A stretch of 64,000 bases of DNA from Streptomyces neyagawaensis (GCF_023516595.1 NZ_JAMGBG010000069.1:1-64000); one strand, 5' to 3'. Numbered from the stretch's first letter, positions 32,552 through 41,698 are shown. A program made the numbers and translations. The notes: generated by a model not told the origin, from the sequence alone.

Positions 32552-32965
32552 ATGACGATTCACGAGAACCTCCTCGGGGGCCCGCCCCCGACGCACCTCC
32601 CCGACGACCCGGCGCCCCGCGAGCTCCTCGCGAACGGCACGGCCCCCGCCGACGTCGCCGCGCAGTACCCCACCTCCTCCCTCGCCTGGGCCCAGCTCGC
32701 CGACGACGCGTTCGAGCGGGGCAGCGTCGTGGAGTCGTACGCCTACGCCCGTACGGGCTACCACCGCGGCCTGGACGCCCTCCGCCGCAACGGCTGGAAG
32801 GGCCACGGCCCGGTCCCCTGGGAGCACGAGCCGAACCGCGGCTTCCTGCGCGCCCTGCACGCCCTCGCCCGCGCCGCCGGAACGATCGGCGAGCAGGAGG
32901 AGTACGAGCGCTGCACCCAGTTCCTGAAGGACTCGTCCGAGACGGCGGCCGAGACCCTGGGCTGA
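32552..32965 (+). CDS. DUF3151 family protein
   Basis: The 137-residue protein is a helical TPR-like actinobacterial family (DUF3151 as I recall): LANGTAPADVAAQYPTSSLAWAQLADDAF, VESYAYARTGYHRGLDALRRNGWKGHGPVPWEHEPNRGFLRALHALARAAG, then YERCTQFLKDSS. No catalytic residues are evident. It usually lies near fba in actinomycetes. CAGACT lies 7 nt before the ATG without a ribosome-binding site, so it may be leaderless. Confidence 0.85.
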   Translation: MTIHENLLGGPPPTHLPDDPAPRELLANGTAPADVAAQYPTSSLAWAQLADDAFERGSVVESYAYARTGYHRGLDALRRNGWKGHGPVPWEHEPNRGFLRALHALARAAGTIGEQEEYERCTQFLKDSSETAAETLG

Positions 32966-33135
32966 CCCGTACGGCCGATGCCCCTGCGGCGCGTTTGCGC
33001 AGGTCCGCCTGGTGTGACCAGGCGGACCTTGCGATGTCGGGGGCACATCCCCGACTATGCCGGTGGGGACCGGGGCCCCCGTGTCGGTAACGGCAGGGGC
33101 GGACCGCTACCCGGAGCACACAACAGGAGACAGCG

Positions 33136-33981
33136 ATGTCCCAGCAGGCTCAGCCCGTCGAGGCTTCGGAGCCCGAGACCCCGCATCTCGACTTCCAGGG
33201 AACCACCCCGTACGAGGACTACGTCCAGGCGGACGTCCTCACCCACCTCCAGCACCCCCTCTCCGACGACCCCGGAGAGATGGTCTTCCTGGTGACGACC
33301 CAGGTCATGGAGCTGTGGTTCACCGTCATCGTGCACGAGTGGGAGACCGCCACCGCCGCGCTGCGGAACGACGACGTCCCGACCGCGAGGGACGCGCTGA
33401 AGCGTTCCGTGCGCGAGCTGGAGGCCCTGACCGCCTCCTGGAAGCCCCTCGGCCAGCTCACCCCGGCCCAGTTCAACTCGTACCGCGCCGCTCTCGGCGA
33501 GGGCTCCGGCTTCCAGTCGGCGATGTACCGCCGTATGGAGTTCCTGCTCGGCGAGAAGTCCGCGTCGATGCTCGTACCGCACCGCGGGGCGCCCCGCGTC
33601 CACGCCGAACTGGAGAAGGCGCTGCACGAGCCGAGCCTCTACGACGAGGTCCTGCGGCTCCTGGCCCGCCGCGGCCACGCGATCCCCGAGTCCGTCGTAC
33701 GGCGTGACGTCTCCCAGCGCTACGAGCCGTCCCCCGAGGTCGAGGAGGTGTGGGCCGCGCTGTACTCCGGCGACCCGGACCACGAACTCGCGCGCCTCGG
33801 CGAGGCGCTCACCGACGTGGCCGAGCTGGTCTGGCGCTGGCGCAACGACCACCTCGTCGCCACGCGGCGCGCCATGGGCGCCAAGGCCGGCACGGGCGGC
33901 TCCGCCGGTGTGGCCTGGCTGGAGAAGCGGGCCCGGAAGAACGTCTTCCCCGAGCTGTGGACGGCGCGCTCCCATGTCTGA
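33136..33981 (+). CDS. kynA: Tryptophan 2,3-dioxygenase
   Basis: The 281-residue haem enzyme carries the family marks TPYEDYVQADVLTHLQHP, TTQVMELWFTVIVHEW, LTPAQFNSYRAALGEGSGFQSAMYRRMEFLLGEKS and WRWRNDHLVATRRAMGAKAGTGGSAGVAWL. The last block shapes the tryptophan/haem site. It opens the indole ring of L-tryptophan to N-formylkynurenine. CAGGAGACAGCG precedes the ATG, giving a normal ribosome-binding site. Its stop overlaps the kynureninase start by 8 bp (ATGTCTGA), so the two are translationally coupled. Confidence 0.95.
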   Translation: MSQQAQPVEASEPETPHLDFQGTTPYEDYVQADVLTHLQHPLSDDPGEMVFLVTTQVMELWFTVIVHEWETATAALRNDDVPTARDALKRSVRELEALTASWKPLGQLTPAQFNSYRAALGEGSGFQSAMYRRMEFLLGEKSASMLVPHRGAPRVHAELEKALHEPSLYDEVLRLLARRGHAIPESVVRRDVSQRYEPSPEVEEVWAALYSGDPDHELARLGEALTDVAELVWRWRNDHLVATRRAMGAKAGTGGSAGVAWLEKRARKNVFPELWTARSHV

Positions 33982-35437
33982 CCTCACCGAGACGAAGACG
34001 GGGCACGCCGGTGGTGCCGCGTACGCCGGTGGTGCCGCGTACGCCGGTGGTGCCGCGTACCTGTCCTCCGAACTGGCCCTGGAGGCCGCGAAGCTCGACG
34101 AGGCCGACGAGTTGGCCGGCCTCCGCGACCGTTTCGTCCTCGACGACGCCGTGTACCTCGACGGCAACTCCCTCGGCGCGCTGCCGGCCGCCGTCCCCGG
34201 CCGGGTCGACGACGTCGTACGCCGCCAGTGGGGCTCCCTGCGCATCCGCTCCTGGGACGAGAGCGGCTGGTGGACCGCGCCCGAGCGGATCGGTGACCGC
34301 ATCGCCCCGCTGGTGGGCGCGGCGCCCGGCCAGATCGTGGTGGGCGACTCCACAAGTGTCAACATCTTCAAGGCAGTTGTGGCGGCGGTCCGGATGGCCG
34401 ACGAGGACGCCCGAGAGGCCGGGGAGGCGGTCGGACACGGCCGCGACGGTGACGGAGCCGGGGGGCGGCCGGTCCGGGACGAGATCCTGGTCGACGCGAC
34501 GACCTTCCCCACGGACGGCTACATAGCCGAGTCGGCCGCCCGGATGACCGGACGCACACTGCGCCCGGTGACCCCGGCGGAGGTACCGGACGCCCTCGGC
34601 CCCCGTACGGCCGCGGTGCTCCTCAACCACGTCGACTACCGCACCGGCCGCCTCCACGACCTGCCGTCCCTGACGGCGGCGATCCACGAGGCGGGCGCGT
34701 ACGCCGTCTGGGACCTGTGCCACAGCGCGGGCGCCCTGCCCGTCGGCCTCGACGAGCACGGCGTCGACCTCGCGGTCGGCTGCACGTACAAGTACCTGAA
34801 CGGCGGCCCCGGTTCACCGGCGTACCTCTACGTACGCCGCGACCTCCAGCCCCGCTTCGACTCACCCCTGCCCGGCTGGAACTCCCACACGGACCCCTTC
34901 GGCATGCGCCCGTCCTTCGAACCGGCGGGCGGCGCCCTGCGCGGCCGCGTCGGCACGCCGGACATCCTGTCGATGCTGGCGCTCGAGGCGGCGCTGGATG
35001 TGTGGGACGGGGGAGGAACCGGGTCCGGGTCCGGGTCCGAGGCGGGGGCCGGTAACGGTGCTGGTGCTGGTGCTGGTGCTGGTGCTGGTGCTGGTGCTGG
35101 TGCTGGTGTCGGGGCGGAGGCCGGGGTGACGGTCGAGGCCGTTCGGGCCAAGTCCCTCGCGCTGACGGACTTCTTCCTGCGCTGCGTGGTGGCGTACGTC
35201 CCCGAGGGGCGCGTCGAGTGCCTCACCCCGGTCGCCCACGCAGAGCGCGGCAGCCAGGTCGCGCTCCGCTGCGACGACGCCGGTGACGTCATGAAGCGCC
35301 TCATCCAGCAGGGCGTCGTGGGCGACTTCCGCCACCCCGACGTCCTCCGCTTCGGCTTCACCCCCCTCTACGTGGGCTTCGCCGACGTGGAACGGGCGGC
35401 ACGGGTCCTGGCGGAGACGCTGAGGTCAGCCGACTGA
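33974..35437 (+). CDS. kynU: Kynureninase with repeat-derived insertions
   Basis: This fold-type I PLP enzyme has YLDGNSLGALP, WGSLRIRSWDESGWW, DSTSVNIFKAVVAA, VLLNHVDYRTGRLHD, VWDLCHSAGALPVGLDEHGVDLAVGCTYKYLNGGPGSPAYLYV (PLP lysine at about K273) and a C-terminal FRHPDVLRFGFTPLYVGFAD. It splits kynurenine to anthranilate and alanine. At 487 residues it is some 60-80 longer than usual. The extra length is low-complexity: three GGAAYA-type units after residue 10, a Gly/Asp/Arg insert near 150, and a GSGSGS...GAGAGA tract around 350-385 from a GGTGCT hexamer repeat. The core motifs are intact. Confidence 0.93.
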   Translation: MSDLTETKTGHAGGAAYAGGAAYAGGAAYLSSELALEAAKLDEADELAGLRDRFVLDDAVYLDGNSLGALPAAVPGRVDDVVRRQWGSLRIRSWDESGWWTAPERIGDRIAPLVGAAPGQIVVGDSTSVNIFKAVVAAVRMADEDAREAGEAVGHGRDGDGAGGRPVRDEILVDATTFPTDGYIAESAARMTGRTLRPVTPAEVPDALGPRTAAVLLNHVDYRTGRLHDLPSLTAAIHEAGAYAVWDLCHSAGALPVGLDEHGVDLAVGCTYKYLNGGPGSPAYLYVRRDLQPRFDSPLPGWNSHTDPFGMRPSFEPAGGALRGRVGTPDILSMLALEAALDVWDGGGTGSGSGSEAGAGNGAGAGAGAGAGAGAGAGVGAEAGVTVEAVRAKSLALTDFFLRCVVAYVPEGRVECLTPVAHAERGSQVALRCDDAGDVMKRLIQQGVVGDFRHPDVLRFGFTPLYVGFADVERAARVLAETLRSAD

Positions 35438-35454
35438 GGTACTACGGGTCGGTT

Positions 35455-35497
35455 CGCCCCGGTGGCGCGCGGCGCTCTTGTGCGCGCCACCGGGGCG
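35455..35497. terminator. Strong hairpin terminator of the kynAU operon
   Basis: A perfect 16-bp inverted repeat (35455-35470 and 35482-35497) with an 11-nt loop starts 18 bp after the kynureninase stop. The remaining 35498-35760 holds no gene. Confidence 0.85.
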
Positions 35498-35760
35498 ACG
35501 TTCGTGCCGGGGCACGGCACCTACGCCTCATCTCGCACCACCCACCGGCGTGCGCTCCCGCCCCGCGCGCCTCGGCACGCACCCCCGTCGCCGCACCCCC
35601 AAAACCCCCAGAACCGTCAACCCTGACCCGGCGTCATATCCGCGTGTCGACGCACGTCACCGGCCTGGTACCGTCCCCGCCAACGGCAGGCGTCCCCACC
35701 CTCGAGCCCGCCCACCCCCCAAACCCATCCAAATCCGTTTCACCCTTGAGAGGTTGGAGC

Positions 35761-36666
35761 ATGCCGGACGACGACGCCGCTGCCCGCGATGCCGCCGAAG
35801 AGGCATCCGCCTTCTCGCACCCCCCGGTCGACCCGGACGCCACCTCCGCCTACGGCGACCACCCCGACCAGGTGATCGACTTCTACGCCCCCCGTGCCTC
35901 CCCCGGCGCCACGCCGGCCGCCCCGGCGGCCCCGTTGGTCGTGGTCCTGCACGGCGGTGCCTGGCGTGCCCCGTACGACCGCCGGCACATCACCCCCTTC
36001 GCGGACTTCCTGGCCCGTCGGGGCTTCGCCGTGGCCAACGTCGAGTACCGCAGGGGGAGCGCGTTGCCCGCGCAGAGCGGTCCCGGCGGCAGCGCGGGCC
36101 CGGTGGCGGGCCGTTGGCCGGAGACGTTCGACGACGTGGCCGCCGCCCTCGATGCCCTGCCCGACCTCGTGCGGGAGGCCGTGCCCGAGGCGGACCCCCG
36201 CCGCATGGTGCTCACCGGCCACTCTGCGGGCGGGCACCTGGCGCTGTGGGCCGCCGCCCGTCATGTCCTCCCGCCGGACGCGCCGTGGCGCACGGCCGGC
36301 CCGGTCCCGCTGCGCGGCGTCGTCGCGCTGGCGCCCATCGCCGACTTCGCCGTGGCCGAGAAGCTGGACGTCTGCGGTGGCGCGGCCACACAACTCCTGG
36401 GCCGCCAGGACAAGTTCAGCGAACGGCGCCCCTACGCCGACCCGGCTCTCCTCCTTCCGACGGGCATCGCCACGACCCTCGTCCAGGGCCGCACCGACAT
36501 CGTCGTACCGCAGCCCGTCGCCGACGCGTACGCGGACGCCGCGGCCAAGGCGGGCGAGGTCGTCGGCCTCACGCTCCTGGAGGACGTCGGCCATTTCCCC
36601 CTGATCGATCCGGCGGCGGACGCGTGCGCGGTGGTCGCGGAGGAGATCGCCCAGCTGGCCTGGTGA
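35761..36666 (+). CDS. Alpha/beta hydrolase, probable kynurenine formamidase
   Basis: The 301-residue hydrolase has an oxyanion-hole motif HGGAW (residues 64-68), a nucleophile motif GHSAGG (Ser155), an Asp in GRTDIVVP and a His in DVGHFPLID, so the triad is complete. Its resemblance to arylformamidases of the HGGxW type and its place right after tryptophan dioxygenase and kynureninase suggest N-formylkynurenine hydrolysis, which would complete a three-step route to anthranilate. A related esterase activity is possible. GAGAGG lies upstream of the ATG. It has its own promoter, since a terminator precedes it. Confidence 0.8.
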   Translation: MPDDDAAARDAAEEASAFSHPPVDPDATSAYGDHPDQVIDFYAPRASPGATPAAPAAPLVVVLHGGAWRAPYDRRHITPFADFLARRGFAVANVEYRRGSALPAQSGPGGSAGPVAGRWPETFDDVAAALDALPDLVREAVPEADPRRMVLTGHSAGGHLALWAAARHVLPPDAPWRTAGPVPLRGVVALAPIADFAVAEKLDVCGGAATQLLGRQDKFSERRPYADPALLLPTGIATTLVQGRTDIVVPQPVADAYADAAAKAGEVVGLTLLEDVGHFPLIDPAADACAVVAEEIAQLAW

Positions 36667-36723
36667 ACGGGGCATCGCCGAGCGGCTGCCTGCCTTCGGC
36701 TGCCCTCGGCTCCCGCTGATACC

Positions 36724-36736
36724 CGTAATACCTGAG
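36724..36736 (+). promoter_or_regulatory. Shared upstream motif CGTARTACCTGAG
   Basis: One of three identical or near-identical copies in the window (12258-12270, 36724-36736, 41749-41761). Each is 67-125 bp before a gene: the LuxR-type regulator A, the DUF1023 hydrolase and the second sensor kinase. It may be a promoter core (TAATAC/TAGTAC) or a regulator site. Confidence 0.35.
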
Positions 36737-36846
36737 AGCTACCTCGCAGGTGAGCTCTGTGGCGGGACGCCGACCACGGCCTCCGATCCATAGCTTCCTT
36801 CCCAGACGCCCGGCAGCCGGGCGAACGAAGGGGAGGGGTAGGGGAC

Positions 36847-38169
36847 ATGGGGGCCGTGACATGGCCGAAGGCAGCCGCGCCGCCACGGCGACCCGACCGG
36901 CGGATCCGTACGGGGGGTCCGAGCGCCACGGTCGGAGCGGTCGGAGCGGTCGGAGCGGTCGGAGCGGTCGGAGGGGGCGCAGCGGTCGCAGCGACCGAAG
37001 CGGTCGGAGCGGTCGGAGCAATCAGAGCGATCGGCTCGATTGATTCGGGTCGTTCGACTGGTTCGAGTCGTTCGAGCCGATCAGGCGAGCGCAGCCACCC
37101 GGACCGTCAGGACCAGCCGGACCAGCCGGACCAGCCGGACCAGCCGGACCACTCCGACCACCCGGATCGGCCGGGCCCGCCGAGTCGGCCGAGTCGGTAC
37201 GACCGGCAGCCGCACGGCCGACACCGCTGGCCCGCCCGTCTCCGCCGCACTCTCCTCGCCCTGCTCGTCGCCACCGCCGTCGTCGCCCCCGTCTCCGCCG
37301 CTGCGCGCCCCCGGATTCCGGCCCCGCCACCGGCCACCCTCGCGCCCCTCACCCCGACGTCGCTGGAGGCGGTGTACGCGGCCAACCGCGCGAACGCGGA
37401 GAAGGCGGCCCGCATGGCCGAGGCCCACGGCAACCGCGACCGGGCCGCGAAGGACCGCTCGATGGCGAAGCCCTCGCGGCAGTTCCTGACGTTCGACGGG
37501 CGGGGCCCCGGCCAGGCCGTGGAAGTCACGGGCGACCTGCTGAAAGCCGACCACATAGCGGTACTGATCCCCGGCTCGGACACGAGCATCGACACCTACG
37601 ACCGCTTCCGCGAGGCGGCACTCGCCCTGCACGCCCGCACCGGCCCGACCTCGGCGGTCATCACCTGGCTCGGCTACGAGACACCGGACACCATCAGCAC
37701 GACGGTGCTCACCGACACCCGAGCCGACGAAGCGGCCCCGCGCCTGAGCACGTTCATACGCGAGCTACGGGGACTGGTCGGCGATACGGCCGACGTCTCC
37801 CTGCTCTGCCATTCCTACGGCTCGGTCGTGTGCGGCAGAGCAGCGGCGGACCTGGACGACGTGGACGACCTGGTCCTGATAGGCAGCCCGGGTACGGGCG
37901 CGGAGAGCGCCTCCGCGCTGCACACGTCGGCCCGCGTGTGGGCCGCCCGAGGTGCGGACGACTGGATCGAGATGGTCCCGCACACCCGAGTCGACGTCTT
38001 CGGCACGACCGTCGGCTTCGGCACCGACCCGACGTCCCCCGCCTTCGGCGCCCGTGTCTTCGCCGCGGGCGACGCCACCCACAGCGGCTACTTCGCCCCC
38101 GGCTCCCTCGCTCTCGACAACCTCGCGCACATCACCCTCGGCACCCCTCAGGAGGTGACCCATGCGTGA
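36847..38169 (+). CDS. DUF1023 alpha/beta hydrolase, exported or membrane-anchored
   Basis: The 440-residue protein has a repetitive N-terminus (about 1-125: VGAVGAVGAVGAVG, then DQPDQPDQPDQPD), a hydrophobic helix (RRTLLALLVATAVVAPVSAAA, about 133-153) and a DUF1023-type hydrolase domain. That domain carries HIAVLIPGSDTSIDTYDRF, the nucleophile motif CHSYGS (Ser323) and a late GDATHSGYF with the probable His. It should be an esterase-like enzyme facing outside. The N-terminal stretch also has an open frame shifted by one base, so its real frame and length are uncertain. GGGGAGG precedes the ATG. The acyltransferase gene overlaps its end by 8 bp. Confidence 0.75.
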   Translation: MGAVTWPKAAAPPRRPDRRIRTGGPSATVGAVGAVGAVGAVGGGAAVAATEAVGAVGAIRAIGSIDSGRSTGSSRSSRSGERSHPDRQDQPDQPDQPDQPDHSDHPDRPGPPSRPSRYDRQPHGRHRWPARLRRTLLALLVATAVVAPVSAAARPRIPAPPPATLAPLTPTSLEAVYAANRANAEKAARMAEAHGNRDRAAKDRSMAKPSRQFLTFDGRGPGQAVEVTGDLLKADHIAVLIPGSDTSIDTYDRFREAALALHARTGPTSAVITWLGYETPDTISTTVLTDTRADEAAPRLSTFIRELRGLVGDTADVSLLCHSYGSVVCGRAAADLDDVDDLVLIGSPGTGAESASALHTSARVWAARGADDWIEMVPHTRVDVFGTTVGFGTDPTSPAFGARVFAAGDATHSGYFAPGSLALDNLAHITLGTPQEVTHA

Positions 38170-39577
38170 AACGGCCACGCGCTCGGCTACCGCACTCTTG
38201 AAACTCGGCGGGAGTCCGGAGTCGAACCCGGCAGCCGCTGACGGTGCTCGATCCCCACAAGGGCCGACCGCACCCTCTCCCTCACCCCGCCCTGCACCAG
38301 CTCGCCGACCCGCCACTGCACACCGCCTCCGCCAAGCCGCCCACCACCTGCACACCGCGACCCCGCCCACCCGGGACCGCGCGGTGGACGCCCTACGAGC
38401 CCTCGCCATCCTCGGGATAATCCTCGGCCACTGGCTGGTCACCGCCCTGGTCCCGGCCGGGGACGGCACCCTCCGTACCACCAGCCCCCTCCAGCACATG
38501 CCGTGGCTGGCCCCCATCTCCTGGGTCTTCCAGACCCTCGCCGTCTTCTTCCTGGTGGGCGGCCATGTGGCGACGGGGAGCTACACCTCGGCCCGAGCCC
38601 GCGGCACTACGTACCCCCAGTGGCTGCACGCCCGACTGAGCCGTCTGTTCACCCCGGTCGCGGCGGTCCTGACCCTCTGGACCGCCATGGCGCTCGGTCT
38701 CCTGGCCACCGGCACGGACCTCGACACGATCCACACCCTCCTCAAACTGGCCCTGTCCCCGCTGTGGTTCCTCCTGGTCTTCGCGGCCCTGACGGCGGCG
38801 ACCCCGCTGGTGCTCCGCCTCAACCCGGTATGGCCTCTCGCCGTGGTTCTCCACGTGGACCTGGCCCGCTTCGGCCTGGGCGCCCCGCAATCCCTGGGCT
38901 GGATCAATCTGGCCGCCGGGTGGCTGGTCCCCTACACGGTGGGCGCGGCCTGGACGAGAGGTGAACTGGACCGCCGCCGCGCGGGCTGGACACTCCTGCT
39001 GTGCGGTACGGCGGCGACGGCGGCCCTGATCACCTGGGCCGGTTACCCGGCGTCGATGGTCGGTGTGCCCGGCGCCCGGGTCTCCAACCTGAACCCCCCG
39101 ACCCTGGCGGCCGTCACCTTCGGTCTGGCCCAGTGCGGTCTGGCCCTGCTGCTGCGCGGTCCGCTCCGCCGGACCCTGGGGCGACGCCCGCTGGCCTGGG
39201 CGGCGGTGGCCCTGGTCAACCTGTCGGCGATGACGGTGTTCCTCTGGCACCAGACCGCCCTGATGGCCACCACCGCCACGGCCCTGACGGCAGGCCACCT
39301 CCCCGGCCTCCACACGCTCCCCGACAACCCGGCCTGGATAGCGGCCCGTCTGGCCTGGCTCCCGGTGTTCGCCCTGGCCCTGCTGCTCTGCTGGGCCGCC
39401 TTCCACATCCATGAGACCAGGCCCCCGCGAGCGGCCCGCCGCACCCGGCGGCACCCGGAAACAGCCCTGACCGCCGCGTCGAAGGCCACCCCGCACCACA
39501 CACCGCCGCCGCACCGGAGCACTTCGCCTCCTCGCCTCACGGAGAACCCGCGAGCCGAAGCGGTGCGGCATGCCTAG
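38162..39577 (+). CDS. Acyltransferase 3 family integral membrane protein
   Basis: The 471-residue protein has about ten membrane helices. It begins its core with RDRAVDALRALAILGIILGHWLVTAL, the conserved D-x-L-R-x-x-A-I...H of membrane O-acyltransferases, followed by FFLVGGHVATGSYTSARARG, where the substrate loop lies. Such enzymes acylate sugars or lipids at the membrane. A His/Pro/Arg-rich C-terminal tail is probably disordered. AGGAGGTGACCC is an excellent ribosome-binding site lying inside the upstream hydrolase gene, and ATGCGTGA overlaps the stop, so the two are coupled and may act on the same envelope molecule. Confidence 0.8.
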   Translation: MRETATRSATALLKLGGSPESNPAAADGARSPQGPTAPSPSPRPAPARRPATAHRLRQAAHHLHTATPPTRDRAVDALRALAILGIILGHWLVTALVPAGDGTLRTTSPLQHMPWLAPISWVFQTLAVFFLVGGHVATGSYTSARARGTTYPQWLHARLSRLFTPVAAVLTLWTAMALGLLATGTDLDTIHTLLKLALSPLWFLLVFAALTAATPLVLRLNPVWPLAVVLHVDLARFGLGAPQSLGWINLAAGWLVPYTVGAAWTRGELDRRRAGWTLLLCGTAATAALITWAGYPASMVGVPGARVSNLNPPTLAAVTFGLAQCGLALLLRGPLRRTLGRRPLAWAAVALVNLSAMTVFLWHQTALMATTATALTAGHLPGLHTLPDNPAWIAARLAWLPVFALALLLCWAAFHIHETRPPRAARRTRRHPETALTAASKATPHHTPPPHRSTSPPRLTENPRAEAVRHA

Positions 39578-39580
39578 GCT
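39575..39580 (+). promoter_or_regulatory. Leaderless-type -10 box of sensor kinase 1
   Basis: TAGGCT lies 7 nt before ATG 39588, inside the last codons of the upstream gene. Confidence 0.5.
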
Positions 39581-39587
39581 GTTCCGG

Positions 39588-41027
39588 ATGAGTGCCGTGG
39601 AGAAGCGACTGACCACAGGGCTGCGGGTGTTGCGCGCGGACCTGCTGAACGGCGATTCCCATCCGCTGCCGCCGTCCGTCTGGCTGCGCTGGCTCCCGCA
39701 CGGCATCGTCTTCCTGATCGCGTTCGTCGACCTGCTCGCCAACGCCGAACAGATGGGCGACGGCTATGAACTGGGCGCCGAGTACGCACTGTTGTGCGCC
39801 GGGGTGCAGGCCGCGGCGGTGGTGCTGGCCCTGTGGTGGCCGGTCCCGGCCTGGTGGGCGTCGACGGCGGTCACCGTCGTCGTGGCCCTGGGCGCACGGG
39901 CACAAATTCTCACGCAGCGACCGGAGTTCGGGTTCCCGCTGCCCGCTCCCGCGACCGCCACCGACATCCCCTGGCCATGGAGCCCGCCCGGCCTCATCGC
40001 ACACGCCGTGATCCTCTTCCTGCTCGCGCTGCGGCTGCCCACCCGGGTGGCCGTCGAGGTGCTGGCGTTGACCACGCTGCTCACCTTCGTCGTCGAGGGC
40101 CTCATCGGCGCCTCCCACTACTCGTCGACGAGCCCCCTCGCCCTCGCCCTGTTCCTCGGCGTCGTCCTGCTCGGCAGCACCATGCGGGGCCGCCGCGAAG
40201 CCCGCAACCAACTCGTCGAACAGGCCGGGATCACCGCGGAGGAGCGCGCCCGCCGCACCCTCCTGGAAGAACGCAGCCGTATCGCCCGCGAGTTGCACGA
40301 CGTGGTCGCCCACCACATGTCGGTGATCTCCATCCAGGCGCAGGTCGCCCCCCACCTGGTGGAGAACCCCTCCGAGGAGCTGAAGGAGAACTTGCACGGC
40401 ATCCGCCAGAACGCCCTGGAGGCCCTCACCGAACTCCGCCGCGTCCTCGGGGTCCTGCGCTCGGAGCACCCGCCGGACCCCGACGACCCGCACGGCATAG
40501 CGGCCGCCGCGGAAGGCACCGCCCCGCACACCCCGCAGCCGACGCTCGCCCGTCTCGACGCCCTCGTGGAGAACACCCGTGCGGCCGGCCTGGCGGTCAC
40601 CGTGGAGATCGAGGGCGAGGCGCGTCCCCTGCCGCCGGGCGTGGAACTGTCCGCGTACCGGATAGTCCAGGAGGCGCTCAGCAACGCCCTGCGGCACGCA
40701 CCCGGCTCCACGGTCCGGGTGGAACTCACCCACTTCCCGCGCGGTCTGCAGGTCCGGGTGATCAACTCCCGACCCCAACGGCCCGCCCCGCCGTCCCCCG
40801 GAGCCGGCCACGGCCTGCTGGGCATGCGTGAGCGTGCCGCCATGCTCGGCGGCACCCTCATGGCGGCCGAGACCTCCCACGGCGGCTTCGCGGTGGTCGC
40901 CTTCCTCCCGAAGGACGGCGGCCCCGGCAACGACACCACCGCCCCCGACCCCCACCCCGACCACCGACCGCCCGCGCCCCTCGGCCCCTCGGCCAGCGCG
41001 GACACGACAGGAGAACGCACTCCATGA
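39588..41027 (+). CDS. DesK/NarL-type sensor histidine kinase 1
   Basis: The 479-residue protein has several N-terminal membrane helices (about 40-200), then a HisKA_3 dimerisation helix EERSRIARELHDVVAHHMSVI with the phospho-accepting His237, and an ATPase domain with ELSAYRIVQEALSNALRHAPGSTV and GHGLLGMRERAAMLGG. The sensed signal is unknown. ATG 39588 fits a leaderless start; ATG 39570 is also in frame. Its stop overlaps the start of its cognate response regulator by 4 bp (ATGA). It is a paralogue of the kinase at 41829. Confidence 0.9.
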   Translation: MSAVEKRLTTGLRVLRADLLNGDSHPLPPSVWLRWLPHGIVFLIAFVDLLANAEQMGDGYELGAEYALLCAGVQAAAVVLALWWPVPAWWASTAVTVVVALGARAQILTQRPEFGFPLPAPATATDIPWPWSPPGLIAHAVILFLLALRLPTRVAVEVLALTTLLTFVVEGLIGASHYSSTSPLALALFLGVVLLGSTMRGRREARNQLVEQAGITAEERARRTLLEERSRIARELHDVVAHHMSVISIQAQVAPHLVENPSEELKENLHGIRQNALEALTELRRVLGVLRSEHPPDPDDPHGIAAAAEGTAPHTPQPTLARLDALVENTRAAGLAVTVEIEGEARPLPPGVELSAYRIVQEALSNALRHAPGSTVRVELTHFPRGLQVRVINSRPQRPAPPSPGAGHGLLGMRERAAMLGGTLMAAETSHGGFAVVAFLPKDGGPGNDTTAPDPHPDHRPPAPLGPSASADTTGERTP

Positions 41028-41698
41028 CGAGCAGCACCATCCGCGTACTGATCGCCGACGACCAGCAGATGGTCCGGCAGGGCTTCTCGGTGCTGCTCAA
41101 CACCCAGCCCGACATCGACGTCGTCGGCCAGGCTGTGCACGGCCTCGACGCCATCGACAAGGTCGCCGAGCTCGCCCCGCAGGTCGTCCTGATGGACATC
41201 CGCATGCCCGAGCTCGGCGGTATCGAGGCCACCCGCCGCATCACCACCGAGAATCCGCACATCAAGGTCCTGGTGCTCACGACCTTCGACCTCGACGAGT
41301 ACGTCTACGAGGCCCTGCGCGCGGGAGCCTCCGGCTTTCTCCTCAAGGACGCCTCCGCGGACCAGCTCGCCGAAGCGGTCCGGGTCGTGGCCGCGGGGGA
41401 CGCCCTGCTCGCGCCCGGCATCACCCGCAGGCTCATCGCTGAGTTCTCCCGTCTCGGCACGCCACCCCGCGCCCCGCTGAAGGAGCGTGTCGGCGACCTG
41501 ACCGAGCGGGAGACAGAAGTGCTGTCCCTGATCGCCCAGGGCCTGTCCAACGCGGAGATCGCCCAGCGCCTCGTCGTCGCCGAACAGACCGTGAAGACCC
41601 ACGTGGGCCGCATCCTGGTGAAACTGGGCCTGCGCGACCGCACCCAGGCCGCGGTCTTCGCCTACGAGTGCGGCCTGGTCCGGCCCACGGGCTACTGA
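41024..41698 (+). CDS. NarL/LuxR-family response regulator 1
   Basis: The 224-residue protein has a receiver domain (IRVLIADDQQMVRQGFSVLL, phospho-acceptor Asp58 in VVLMDIRMPE, Lys in FLLKDAS) and a C-terminal LuxR-type HTH (LTERETEVLSLIAQGLSNAEIAQRLVVAEQTVKTHVGRILVKL). It should act in the cytoplasm as the partner of the kinase whose stop it overlaps. Receiver and HTH are nearly the same as in the regulator at 43187, so cross-talk between the two pairs is plausible. Confidence 0.93.
   Translation: MTSSTIRVLIADDQQMVRQGFSVLLNTQPDIDVVGQAVHGLDAIDKVAELAPQVVLMDIRMPELGGIEATRRITTENPHIKVLVLTTFDLDEYVYEALRAGASGFLLKDASADQLAEAVRVVAAGDALLAPGITRRLIAEFSRLGTPPRAPLKERVGDLTERETEVLSLIAQGLSNAEIAQRLVVAEQTVKTHVGRILVKLGLRDRTQAAVFAYECGLVRPTGY

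Noticed and set aside
36750..37043. Arg/Ser/Gly-repeat open frame overlapping the start of the DUF1023 hydrolase
   Set aside because: It is likely a shifted reading of the same GGTCGGAGC repeat. It stays noted as a source of doubt about the hydrolase N-terminus, but has no independent support.
38205..38270. tRNA-like sequence on the minus strand (GGGTTCGACTCC resembling a T-arm)
   Set aside because: The flanking bases do not form a 5-bp T-stem, no acceptor, D or anticodon stem can be drawn, and the stretch is within the coding start of the acyltransferase gene.
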